In this document: one piece after another, positions 47,184 through 55,846 of the stretch
How positions within the stretch are numbered: the stretch's first letter is position 1
How the letters are laid out: every line of letters begins with the position of its first letter
Assembly (NCBI RefSeq): GCF_014650675.1
Contig: NZ_BMVK01000021.1
Coordinates: 1-64,000 of the forward strand
Source of the DNA: Streptomyces anulatus
Lineage (GTDB): Bacteria > Actinomycetota > Actinomycetes > Streptomycetales > Streptomycetaceae
Length of the DNA: 64,000 bases
Reading direction: 5' to 3'
The notes under the pieces: generated by a model
Databases searched by the model: none
What the model was told of the DNA's origin: nothing
Seen by the model: only the letters and a program-made list of their open reading frames with translations
Program-made: the position numbers and the translations under genes

Positions 47184-47498
47184 TCAGGAAGCGGGCGGCG
47201 GCGGAGGAGGAGTGTTGCCGGGCGTACCCCCGGGCGTACCAGGGGTGCCGGGCGTACCGGGGGCGCCGGGCGTACCGGGCGTGCCCCCGTCCTTGTTCCC
47301 CAGCTTGTCCACGGCCTCCTTGGCCTTGCGCGTACCCGAATCGATCTTGTCGCTGTATTTGCCCTTGGTCTTCTGGTCGACCGTGCGCGCGGCCTTGTCG
47401 AGGCCCTGCTCGATCTTGCCCCCGTGCTGCTGCGCGAGGTCGCCGACCTTGTCCTTGGCCGGCCCCAGCTTGGCCTTCAGGTTGTCCAGGAACCCCAT
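47184..47498 (-). CDS. MT0933/Rv0909-like antitoxin family protein with collagen-like tail
   Basis: A 104-residue protein. Residues 1-67 match the short MT0933-type antitoxin pattern (MGFLDNLKAKLGPAKDKVGDLAQQHGGKI, LDKAARTVDQKTKGKYSDKID). Residues 71-104 are Gly-Thr-Pro repeats (GGTPGTPGAPGTPGTPGTPG) ending in a Pro run. No toxin gene lies beside it, so a toxin-antitoxin role is doubtful. GGAAGGTGACCC precedes the ATG. Confidence 0.8.
   Translation of the reverse strand: MGFLDNLKAKLGPAKDKVGDLAQQHGGKIEQGLDKAARTVDQKTKGKYSDKIDSGTRKAKEAVDKLGNKDGGTPGTPGAPGTPGTPGTPGGTPGNTPPPPPPAS
47213..47284. repeat. Short tandem repeat coding for the Gly-Thr-Pro tail
   Basis: Variants of ggcgtaccg(g/c)g and ccgggcgtacc recur in steps of 9 bp. 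Each 9-bp unit codes one Gly-Thr/Ala-Pro triplet on the minus strand. Slippage could change tail length. Confidence 0.75.
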
Positions 47499-47698
47499 TG
47501 GGTCACCTTCCGTGCAGTGAGGACTGTTCGCGGGAGCGTTCTCCCGCCCCCATTGTCCGTCACCTGTCCGTTCCTGCCGTTTTTACTCGCCTTATTACGC
47601 TTCCCGGCGCATCCTTGACGTCGCTCTCCGCTTCCGGCCGTGTCCCCATGGACACCCGGCATGTTCGGGAGGTCCCGGATATTTGGGAGACTGTCCGG

Positions 47699-48637
47699 GT
47701 GACCCCTCCCGCTTCCGCCCCCCGCGTCATCACCGTCGTAGGCCCCACCGCAGCCGGAAAGTCGGATCTGGGGGTCTTTCTCGCCCAGCGGCTCGGCGGC
47801 GAGGTGATCAACGCCGATTCCATGCAGCTCTACCGGGGCATGGACATCGGCACCGCGAAGCTGACGCTCCCCGAGCGCGACGGCGTGCCGCACCGACTGC
47901 TGGACATCTGGGACGTCACCGAGACCGCCAGCGTCGCCGAGTACCAGCGACTGGCCCGCCTGGAGATCGACCGGCTGCTCGCCGAGGGGCGCACGCCCAT
48001 CCTGGTCGGCGGTTCCGGGCTCTACGTGAAGGGCGCCATCGACGCCCTGGAGTTCCCCGGTACGGACCCCGAGGTGCGCGCCCGCCTCGAAGCGGAGCTG
48101 GCCGAGCGCGGCTCGGGCGCCCTGCACGAACGCCTCGCCGCCGCCGACCCGGATGCCGCCCGGTCCATCCTGGCGAGCAACGGCCGCCGCATCGTCCGCG
48201 CCCTCGAAGTCATCGAGATCACCGGCAAGCCCTTCACCGCCAACCTCCCCGGCGACGAGCCGGTCTACGACGCCGTGCAGATCGGCGTCGACGTGGACCG
48301 CCCCGAACTGGACGAGCGCATCGCCCTGCGCGTCGACCGGATGTGGGAGGCGGGGCTCGTGGACGAGGTGCGCGCCCTGGAGGCCTCCGGGCTGCGCGAG
48401 GGCCTCACGGCCGCGCGCGCCCTCGGCTACCAGCAGATCCTCGCGGCGCTCGCGGGGGAGTGCACCGAGGACGGCGCGCGGGCCGAGACCGTGCGCGCCA
48501 CCAAACGCTTCGCCCGCCGCCAGGACTCGTGGTTCCGCCGTGACTCGCGTGTCGTGTGGCTCGGCGGCGGACACCGTGACCGGGGGGAACTCCCGCACCG
48601 GGCGCTGACGTTGGTCGAACGAGCGGTCACAGCCTGA
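47699..48637 (+). CDS. miaA: tRNA dimethylallyltransferase MiaA
   Basis: A 312-residue enzyme adding a dimethylallyl group to A37 of tRNAs reading U-starting codons. The P loop is VVGPTAAGKSDLGV; then NADSMQLYRGMDIGTAKLT, GGSGLYVKGAIDAL, GLTAARALGYQQ and the C-terminal KRFARRQDSWFRRD. GTG 47699 has GGGAGA eight bases upstream; ATG 47648 would add 17 residues. It makes the substrate for MiaB. Confidence 0.95.
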   Translation: MTPPASAPRVITVVGPTAAGKSDLGVFLAQRLGGEVINADSMQLYRGMDIGTAKLTLPERDGVPHRLLDIWDVTETASVAEYQRLARLEIDRLLAEGRTPILVGGSGLYVKGAIDALEFPGTDPEVRARLEAELAERGSGALHERLAAADPDAARSILASNGRRIVRALEVIEITGKPFTANLPGDEPVYDAVQIGVDVDRPELDERIALRVDRMWEAGLVDEVRALEASGLREGLTAARALGYQQILAALAGECTEDGARAETVRATKRFARRQDSWFRRDSRVVWLGGGHRDRGELPHRALTLVERAVTA

Positions 48638-48744
48638 TCACGTGATGGCATCGGGAAGCTCCGCCCGTCAATTCGGCACCCGTGATCGTGCCATCATCGA
48701 GCATCGATCCACCAGTGGAGTCCGAGTTGGGAGGGCGCGTGGCG

Positions 48745-49197
48745 ATGGAGGCCGGCCCTCGCGACACGGAGCAGCGCGACACAGAGCACGACGTGCCGTC
48801 ACCGCGGGAGACCGCGGGACGGCTGAGTCCTGACGGGCCCGACGAGCAGGACGTGACCCCCGAGGTCGAGGTCGAGCTGCGGCCCACCCGCAAGCTGCGG
48901 ATCTGGCAGCTCGCGCCCATCGTCGTGCTGGCCGCGGTCGGCTCGCTGATGTTCGCCTTCCCCCTCGCCTTCGAGTTCGGCGACGGCGGCGCCATCGTCG
49001 CCATGCTGGGGCTTCTGATCAGCTGCTGCGCGGCCGGCTGGGGCATGATGGCCGCCCGCCGCGTCGGTCACACCTGGCCGGGACTGCCCTCGCGCGGTTC
49101 CGGTGACCGCCCCGACTGGCGAGTGATCGCGCTGTACGTGGCGACCGGCGCCGCCCTGGTCGCCCTCGCCGTCTGGCGCGTGGCCCGGCTGCGCTGA
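48745..49197 (+). CDS. Conserved hypothetical membrane protein
   Basis: A 150-residue protein. The first 60 residues are acidic and disordered. Three membrane segments follow (LAPIVVLAAVGSLMFAFPLAF, IVAMLGLLISCCAAGWGMM, VIALYVATGAALVALAVW). ATG 48745 is chosen for GGGAGGG nine bases upstream. It sits between miaA and dapF, a position conserved in Streptomyces as I recall. No known function. Confidence 0.75.
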   Translation: MEAGPRDTEQRDTEHDVPSPRETAGRLSPDGPDEQDVTPEVEVELRPTRKLRIWQLAPIVVLAAVGSLMFAFPLAFEFGDGGAIVAMLGLLISCCAAGWGMMAARRVGHTWPGLPSRGSGDRPDWRVIALYVATGAALVALAVWRVARLR

Positions 49198-49297
49198 CGG
49201 CCGGACCGCGCTGCGCCCGGTCCGCCCGCGCGGGTCACGGGCCGGGCCGCCGGGTCCGCCCGTGCGGGTTGTCGGCGCCGCCTCGTACAGTTGGCGT

Positions 49298-50164
49298 GTG
49301 AGCACCTCGCAGATCGCCTTCCTCAAGGGTCACGGCACCGAGAACGACTTCGTGATCGTCCCGGACCCGGACAACGCCCTCCCGCTGCCCGCCGCCGTCG
49401 TCGCCCGGCTCTGCGACCGCCGGGCCGGCATCGGCGGGGACGGCCTGCTGCACGTCGTGCGGTCCGCCGCACACCCCGAGGCCCGGGACATGGCGGACGC
49501 GGCCGAGTGGTTCATGGACTACCGCAACGCGGACGGCTCGATCGCCGAGATGTGCGGCAACGGCGTGCGGGTCTTCGCCCACTACCTCCAGCGCGCCGGC
49601 CTCGTCGAGGAGGGCGACCTCACCGTCGCCACCCGGGGCGGCCCCAAGCGCGTGCACCTCGCCAAGAACGGCGACATCACGGTCTCCATGGGACACGCCC
49701 TGCTGCCCGAGGAGAGCGCCACGGTCAGCGTCGGCGACCGCAGCTGGCCCGCCCGCAACGTCAACATGGGCAACCCGCACGCGGTCGCCTTCGTCGACGA
49801 CCTGGACCACGCCGGCGACCTGTACACCGCCCCGCCCGTCAGCCCCGGGACCGTCTACCCCGACGGCGTCAACGTCGAGTTCGTCGTCGACCGGGGCCCG
49901 CGCCACGTCGGCATGCGCGTCCACGAGCGGGGCTCCGGCGAGACCCGTTCCTGCGGCACCGGCGCCTGCGCGGTCGCCGTCGCCACCGCCCGCCGGGACG
50001 GCGCCGACCCCGCGAGGACCGGCCTCCCCGCCACCTACCGGGTGGACCTCCCCGGCGGCACCCTCGTCATCACCGAGCACCCCGACGGCGCGATCGACAT
50101 GACCGGACCCGCGGTGATCGTCGCCGAGGGCGTCATCGACCCGGTCTGGCTCGAAACCTCCTGA
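49298..50164 (+). CDS. dapF: Diaminopimelate epimerase DapF
   Basis: A 288-residue enzyme converting LL- to meso-diaminopimelate. The two catalytic Cys are in MCGNGVR and SCGTGACAV. KGHGTENDFVIV starts the fold, and NMGNPHAV lies mid-protein. Streptomyces wall uses LL-DAP, so meso-DAP here mainly feeds lysine synthesis. GTG 49298 is preceded by a tacagt -10-like box 7 bases upstream, suggesting a leaderless message. Confidence 0.95.
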   Translation: MSTSQIAFLKGHGTENDFVIVPDPDNALPLPAAVVARLCDRRAGIGGDGLLHVVRSAAHPEARDMADAAEWFMDYRNADGSIAEMCGNGVRVFAHYLQRAGLVEEGDLTVATRGGPKRVHLAKNGDITVSMGHALLPEESATVSVGDRSWPARNVNMGNPHAVAFVDDLDHAGDLYTAPPVSPGTVYPDGVNVEFVVDRGPRHVGMRVHERGSGETRSCGTGACAVAVATARRDGADPARTGLPATYRVDLPGGTLVITEHPDGAIDMTGPAVIVAEGVIDPVWLETS

Positions 50165-50335
50165 GGAATGGCCGGCTCGAAACGATGACCGGCCCGAGCT
50201 TCGCTCGAATGGGTGATCCGTTTCACGCTGGGCGAGAGCTGGACTGCGCCACGTGGTGGGGTCGATAGCATCAAGCACCGGCCCCGAGGGGCATCCGCTC
50301 CTCCCCAGCGCCGGTCGACGTCGCCGGAGGTGCCC

Positions 50336-52504
50336 ATGAGTGCAGAGGCCGCCGATCCGGGCGCTCCCCTTCGCAGGCGGAGCCGCCCCCGGATCGATCT
50401 GCGCAGACTGGGCCGGGTGGCACTGCTCGGCCCGGTCTCCCGCGACCGCCTGCCCGACGCCATCGGACATGTCGCCGAGGCGCACCGCGCCCACCACCCC
50501 GACGCCGACCTGACCATCCTGCGCCGGGCCTACGTCCTCGCGGAGTCCTCGCACCGAGGCCAGATGCGCAAGAGCGGCGAGCCGTACATCACGCATCCGC
50601 TGGCCGTCACCCTGATCCTCGCGGAGCTCGGCGCCGAGACCACCACCCTCACCGCCTCCCTGCTCCACGACACCGTCGAGGACACGGAGGTGACGCTCGA
50701 CCAGGTGCGCGAGCAGTTCGGTGACGAGGTCTGCTATCTCGTCGACGGCGTCACCAAGCTGGAGAAGGTCGACTACGGGGCCGCCGCCGAACCGGAGACC
50801 TTCCGCAAGATGCTCGTCGCCACCGGCAACGACGTCCGGGTCATGTCGATCAAGCTCGCGGACCGGCTGCACAACATGCGCACCCTCGGCGTGATGCGCC
50901 CCGAGAAGCAGGCCAGGATCGCCAAGGTCACCCGGGACGTCCTCATCCCGCTCGCCGAACGGCTCGGCGTGCAGGCGCTCAAGACCGAGCTGGAGGACCT
51001 GGTCTTCGCGATCCTGCACCCCGAGGAGTACGAGCAGACCCGTGCCCTGATCGCCGCCGCGGCAGGCCCGGACGCCCCCCTCGACACCATCGCCGACAAC
51101 GTACGGGGCACCCTGCGCGACGCGGGCATCAGCGCCGAAGTCCTCATCAGGCCACGCCACTTCGTCTCCGTGCACCGGGTCCGCAGAAAACGCGGCGAAC
51201 TGCGCGGCACCGACTTCGGCCGGCTGCTCGTCCTCGTCACCGAGGACGCCGACTGCTATGCCGTCCTCGGTGAGCTGCACACCTGCTTCACCCCGGTGAT
51301 CTCCGAGTTCAAGGACTTCATCGCCGCCCCCAAGTTCAACCTGTACCAGTCGCTGCACACCGCGGTCGTCGGCCCCGGTGGCGCCGTCGCCGAAGTCCTC
51401 ATCCGCACGCACCGGATGCACAAGGTCGCCGAGGCGGGCGTCGTCGCGCTGGGCAACCCGTACGCCCAGGACCACGCCGCCGCCCCGCAGACCGAGCCGT
51501 CGGACGAGCGCGCCGACCCGACCCGGCCCGGCTGGCTCTCCCGGCTGCTGGACTGGCAGGAGTCCGCCACCGACCCCGACACCTTCTGGACCACCCTGCG
51601 CGCCGACCTCGCCCAGGACCGTGAGATCACCGTGTTCCGCACCGACGGAGGCACCCTCGGGCTGCCCGCCGGGGCCAGCTGCGTCGACGCCGCCTACGCG
51701 CAGTACGGCGACCGGGCGCACACCTCCATCGGAGCCCGGGTCAACGGCCGCCTCGCCACCCTGAGCACCGTCCTCAGCGACGGCGACACCGTGCAGCTGC
51801 TGCTCGCCCAGGACACCGCATCCGGTCCCTCGCCCGACTGGCTCGACCACGCGCGCACCCCCGCCGCCCGGATCGCGATCACGGGCTGGCTCACCGACCA
51901 CCCCGACGAGGCAAAGCCCACCCCCTCGACGATGACGTCCATGGACCCGGGCGGACCCGGCCCGGCCGAGCCCGCCGCCCCGGAGCGTGCCGCCCAGGCC
52001 ACCGCACCGGCACGCACCCGGTCCGGCCCCCGCGCCACCGGCGTCGTCGTCGACGGGCCGGACGCGCCGGTGCGCCTCGCCGGCTGCTGTACGCCGGTGC
52101 CCCCCGACGAGCTGACCGGCTTCGTCGTCCGCGGTGGCGCCGTCACGGTGCACCGCCGCGAGTGCCCCGCCGTGGCCGCCATGCAGGAGATCGGCCGCGC
52201 CCCGGTCGGGGCCCGCTGGGCCGACGCGGGCGGCCGGGAGTCCGACGCGGGCTGCCGGGTCACCCTGGTCGCCGAGTCCTTCGGCCGCCCCCGGCTCCTC
52301 GCCGACCTCACCGAGGCCATCGCCACCGCCGAGGCGGCGATCGTCTCCGCCACCGTGGAACCGCCCAGCGAGCAGCGCGTCCGCCACACCTACACCCTCC
52401 AGCTCCCCGACGCCGCGGGCCTTCCCGCCCTGATGCGCGCCATGCGCGAGGTCGCCGGGGTCTACGACGTCAGCCGCGCCCAGCACCCGGCCCCCGCCGG
52501 CTGA
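50336..52504 (+). CDS. rshA: RelA/SpoT homologue (RshA-like) with intact hydrolase and divergent synthetase domain
   Basis: A 722-residue (p)ppGpp enzyme homologue. The HD hydrolase domain is complete: SSHRGQMRKSGEPYITHPLAV, LLHDTVEDT, KLADRLHNMRTL. In the synthetase domain the usual DLVGVR is TDFGRLLV and RFKDYIAxPK is EFKDFIAAPK, so the conserved Arg residues are lost; YQSLHTAVVGP and EVLIRTHRMH remain. TGS (EITVFRTDGGTLGLPAGAS), a linker and an ACT domain (350 residues) follow. GGAGG lies six bases before the ATG. S. coelicolor has such a second Rsh besides RelA. Net activity may be degradation. Confidence 0.85.
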   Translation: MSAEAADPGAPLRRRSRPRIDLRRLGRVALLGPVSRDRLPDAIGHVAEAHRAHHPDADLTILRRAYVLAESSHRGQMRKSGEPYITHPLAVTLILAELGAETTTLTASLLHDTVEDTEVTLDQVREQFGDEVCYLVDGVTKLEKVDYGAAAEPETFRKMLVATGNDVRVMSIKLADRLHNMRTLGVMRPEKQARIAKVTRDVLIPLAERLGVQALKTELEDLVFAILHPEEYEQTRALIAAAAGPDAPLDTIADNVRGTLRDAGISAEVLIRPRHFVSVHRVRRKRGELRGTDFGRLLVLVTEDADCYAVLGELHTCFTPVISEFKDFIAAPKFNLYQSLHTAVVGPGGAVAEVLIRTHRMHKVAEAGVVALGNPYAQDHAAAPQTEPSDERADPTRPGWLSRLLDWQESATDPDTFWTTLRADLAQDREITVFRTDGGTLGLPAGASCVDAAYAQYGDRAHTSIGARVNGRLATLSTVLSDGDTVQLLLAQDTASGPSPDWLDHARTPAARIAITGWLTDHPDEAKPTPSTMTSMDPGGPGPAEPAAPERAAQATAPARTRSGPRATGVVVDGPDAPVRLAGCCTPVPPDELTGFVVRGGAVTVHRRECPAVAAMQEIGRAPVGARWADAGGRESDAGCRVTLVAESFGRPRLLADLTEAIATAEAAIVSATVEPPSEQRVRHTYTLQLPDAAGLPALMRAMREVAGVYDVSRAQHPAPAG

Positions 52505-52538
52505 GCCCGCCCCGGAAGCCCCGGATGCGGCCCGGCCC

Positions 52539-52572
52539 GAGGAGCGCCTCCCGGCCGGCCCAACCGCTCCTC
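52539..52572 (+). terminator. Possible terminator after the rsh gene
   Basis: gaggagcg (52539-52546) pairs with cgctcctc (52565-52572), with an 18-base loop, 35 bases after the stop. Confidence 0.45.
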
Positions 52573-52652
52573 CCACGGGTGGGGCGTTCTCGTTCGAGTG
52601 GTGCGGCGCGCGGCTCCCCGGCCGGGCGGCGATGCGCTGATAGCGGTAGTCC

Positions 52653-54098
52653 ATGCCGCTCCTCAACCGCCGCCTGCGCGCCGCCCTGCTGGCGACCGCC
52701 TCGGCCACCCTCGTCGCCGCCACCCTGCCCGCCCCCGAGCCCCTGGGCATCGGCGACCGGCTCTTCCCCGAGCTGGGCAACCCCGGATACGACGTCCTCG
52801 CGTACGACATCGCGTTCACGTACCACGGCAGCAACACCAAGCCCCTGGACGCCGTCACGAAGATCAGGGCCCGCACCACCGCCCCGCTGGACCGGATCAA
52901 CCTCGACTTCGCCCGGGGCGCCGTCCACGGGGTCGAGGTCAACGGGCTGGCCGCCGACTTCGGCAGCAAGCGCGAGGACCTGGTCGTCCAGGCCCCCCGC
53001 AGCCTCCCCGCGGGCGTACCGCTGAACATCACCGTCCGGCACACCAGCGACCCGAGCGGATCCGGGGACGACGGCGGCTGGGTCCGCACCGCCGACGGCC
53101 TCGCCATGGCCAACCAGGCCGACGCCGCCCACCGGGTCTTCCCCGGCAACGACCACCCGTCCGACAAGGCGTACTTCACCTTCCGGATCACCGCCCCCGA
53201 GAAGCTGACGGCCGTCGCGGCCGGTCTGCCCGCGGGGAAGACCCGGCGCGGGGCCACGACCACCTGGACCTACCGCACCGAGCACCCCATGGCGACCGAG
53301 CTGGCCCAGGTCTCCATCGGCAGCTCCGCCGTCCTGCACCGCACCGGCCCGCACGGACTGCCGGTGCGCGACGTCGTCCCGGCCGCCGACCGGAAGAAGC
53401 TGGAGCCCTGGCTGAAGAAGACCCCCGCCCAGCTGGAGTGGATGGAGGAGCAGGTCGGCCGCTACCCCTTCGAGACGTACGGGGTGCTCGTCGCCGACAG
53501 CCCCATCGGCTTCGCCCTGGAGACCCAGACGCTGTCCCTGTTCGGGAAGTCCTTCTTCACCGAGCCCGGCTACCCGGAGTGGTACGTCGACTCGGTGATG
53601 ATCCACGAGCTGGCCCACCAGTGGTTCGGCGACAGCGTCTCGCCCGCGAGCTGGTCCGACCTGTGGCTCAACGAAGGACACGCCAGTTGGTACGAGGCCC
53701 GGTACGCCGAGGAGAACGGCGGCGGGACCCTGGTGCGGCGGATGCGTGAGGCGTACAGGCTCTCCGACGGCTGGCGCGCGGACGGCGGCCCTCCGGCGCA
53801 CCCGGACGGCCCGGCCCCGGGGCAGAAGCTCAGCCTGTTCCGGCCGGTCATGTACGACGGCAGCGCTCTGGTGCTCTACGCCCTGCGCCAGGAGATCGGC
53901 GAGGCGGCCTTCGACCGGCTGGAGCGCACCTGGGTCCGGGTGCACCGGGACTCCACGGCGACCACCGCGGACTTCACGCGACTGGCGTCCGGCATCGCGG
54001 GACGGGACCTGTCCGCCTTCTTCGACGGCTGGCTGTACGGGAAGAAGACCCCGCCGATGCCCGGCCACCCGGACTGGAGCAGCGCGAAACCCGCGTGA
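52653..54098 (+). CDS. Secreted M1-family (gluzincin) metallopeptidase
   Basis: A 481-residue exported protein. The signal peptide is residues 1-27 (RLRAALLATASATLVAATLPAP). The N-terminal beta domain (YDIAFTY...) resembles aminopeptidase N. Zinc motif HELAHQW with second Glu in WLNEGHASWYEA is complete. The exopeptidase GxMEN motif is replaced by GFALETQTLS, keeping only the Glu, as in a subset of M1 members; it could change end-group recognition. A short length (no ERAP-C) is typical of this group. A ggtagt box precedes ATG, suggesting a leaderless message. Confidence 0.88.
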   Translation: MPLLNRRLRAALLATASATLVAATLPAPEPLGIGDRLFPELGNPGYDVLAYDIAFTYHGSNTKPLDAVTKIRARTTAPLDRINLDFARGAVHGVEVNGLAADFGSKREDLVVQAPRSLPAGVPLNITVRHTSDPSGSGDDGGWVRTADGLAMANQADAAHRVFPGNDHPSDKAYFTFRITAPEKLTAVAAGLPAGKTRRGATTTWTYRTEHPMATELAQVSIGSSAVLHRTGPHGLPVRDVVPAADRKKLEPWLKKTPAQLEWMEEQVGRYPFETYGVLVADSPIGFALETQTLSLFGKSFFTEPGYPEWYVDSVMIHELAHQWFGDSVSPASWSDLWLNEGHASWYEARYAEENGGGTLVRRMREAYRLSDGWRADGGPPAHPDGPAPGQKLSLFRPVMYDGSALVLYALRQEIGEAAFDRLERTWVRVHRDSTATTADFTRLASGIAGRDLSAFFDGWLYGKKTPPMPGHPDWSSAKPA

Positions 54099-54229
54099 CG
54101 GGCCCGGTGGGGCCGTGCCACTATCGACGCGTCGGCGCGGCGGACCGCACCGGAGGTCCCGGCAGGGAATCATCCGGGAAGATCACACGTTGTGACTGAC
54201 GTAAAGACTTCTATCGACGTAAGGATCCA

Positions 54230-55750
54230 ATGACCTCCTCTTCTTCCCTTCCCCAGGACGCGCAGGACGCGCAGAGCGCCACGGAGAACACCACCGAGAG
54301 CCTCACCGAGAGCCTTCGGGCCGACGCCCTGATGGAAGAGGACGTCGCCTGGAGCCAGGAGATCGACGGAGCGCGGGACGGCGATCAGCTGGACCGCTCC
54401 GAGCGTGCCGCGCTGCGACGCGTGGCGGGTCTCTCCACGGAGCTCGAGGACGTCACCGAGGTCGAGTACCGGCAGCTGCGCCTGGAGCGCGTGGTGCTGG
54501 TGGGCGTCTGGACCTCGGGGACGGTGCACGACGCGGAGATCTCCCTCGCGGAGCTCGCCGCACTCGCCGAGACGGCGGGCGCCCAGGTGCTCGACGCGGT
54601 GTACCAGCGGCGCGACAAGCCGGACCCGGCCACCTACATCGGCTCGGGCAAGGCGCTGGAGCTGCGGGACATGGTGCTCGAATCCGGCGCCGACACCGTC
54701 GTCTGCGACGGTGAGCTGAGCCCCGGCCAGCTGATCCACCTGGAAGACGTCGTCAAGGTGAAGGTGGTCGACCGGACCGCGCTGATCCTCGACATCTTCG
54801 CCCAGCACGCCAAGTCCCGCGAGGGCAAGGCGCAGGTCTCGCTGGCCCAGATGCAGTACATGCTGCCTCGGCTGCGCGGCTGGGGTCAGTCGCTCTCCCG
54901 TCAGATGGGCGGCGGCGGTTCCAGCGGCGGTGGCGGCATGGCCACCCGTGGTCCCGGTGAGACCAAGATCGAGACGGACCGGCGACGGATCCGCGAGAAG
55001 ATGGCGAAGATGCGCCGGGAGATCGCGGAGATGAAGACCGGCCGCGAGATCAAGCGGCAGGAGCGCAAGCGCAACAAGGTGCCCTCCGTCGCCATCGCCG
55101 GATACACCAACGCGGGCAAGTCCTCGCTGCTCAACCGCCTGACCGGGGCCGGTGTCCTGGTGGAGAACTCCCTGTTCGCCACCCTGGACCCGACCGTCCG
55201 CCGGGCCGAGACGCCGAGCGGCCGCATCTACACCCTGGCCGACACCGTCGGGTTCGTCCGGCACCTGCCGCACCACCTCGTCGAGGCGTTCCGCTCCACC
55301 ATGGAGGAGGTCGGCGAGTCCGATCTCATCCTCCACGTGGTGGACGGCTCCCACCCGGTGCCGGAGGAGCAGCTCGCCGCGGTGCGCGAGGTGATCCGGG
55401 ACGTCGGTGCGGTGGACGTACGCGAGATCGTCGTGATCAACAAGGCGGACGCTGCGGACCCCCTGGTCCTCCAGCGGCTTCTGCGCAACGAGAAGCACGC
55501 CATCACGGTCTCGGCCAGGACCGGCGCCGGAATCGACGAGCTGCTCGCGCTCATCGACGCCGAGCTGCCCCGGCCGTCCGTCGAGATCGAGGTGCTCGTG
55601 CCGTACATCCAGGGGGCTCTGGTCTCCCGGGTGCACGCCGAGGGCGAGGTGCTCTCCGAGGAGCACACCGCCGAGGGCACCCTGCTCAAGGCCCAGGTCC
55701 ACGAGGAGCTGGCCGCGGAGCTCGGGACCTTCGTCCCCGCCGCGCACTGA
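54230..55750 (+). CDS. hflX: GTPase HflX
   Basis: A 506-residue ribosome-associated GTPase that splits stalled or antibiotic-blocked ribosomes. N-domain with RxxxRRVAGLSTELEDVTEVEYRQLRLERVVLVG; Gly-rich linker with GGGGSSGGGGMATRGPGETKIE; G1 AGYTNAGKSSLLNRL, G2/G3 ADTVGFVRHLPHHLV, G4 INKAD. The first 60 residues are acidic and disordered. AAGGATCC lies directly before the ATG. Confidence 0.94.
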   Translation: MTSSSSLPQDAQDAQSATENTTESLTESLRADALMEEDVAWSQEIDGARDGDQLDRSERAALRRVAGLSTELEDVTEVEYRQLRLERVVLVGVWTSGTVHDAEISLAELAALAETAGAQVLDAVYQRRDKPDPATYIGSGKALELRDMVLESGADTVVCDGELSPGQLIHLEDVVKVKVVDRTALILDIFAQHAKSREGKAQVSLAQMQYMLPRLRGWGQSLSRQMGGGGSSGGGGMATRGPGETKIETDRRRIREKMAKMRREIAEMKTGREIKRQERKRNKVPSVAIAGYTNAGKSSLLNRLTGAGVLVENSLFATLDPTVRRAETPSGRIYTLADTVGFVRHLPHHLVEAFRSTMEEVGESDLILHVVDGSHPVPEEQLAAVREVIRDVGAVDVREIVVINKADAADPLVLQRLLRNEKHAITVSARTGAGIDELLALIDAELPRPSVEIEVLVPYIQGALVSRVHAEGEVLSEEHTAEGTLLKAQVHEELAAELGTFVPAAH

Positions 55751-55775
55751 CGGACGCGGGACCGCACGACGACCG

Positions 55776-55824
55776 GAAGGCCCGGCCCCTCCCCACTCTG
55801 AGAGTGGGGAGGGGCCGGGCCTTC
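55776..55824. terminator. Bidirectional terminator between hflX and serine protease 1
   Basis: Arms of 24 bp (55776-55799 with 55801-55824) are complementary around actctgagagt. The repeat lies between convergent genes, 25 bases after hflX. Confidence 0.88.
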
Positions 55825-55846
55825 GGCGTGCGGTCGGCGGCCGGAG

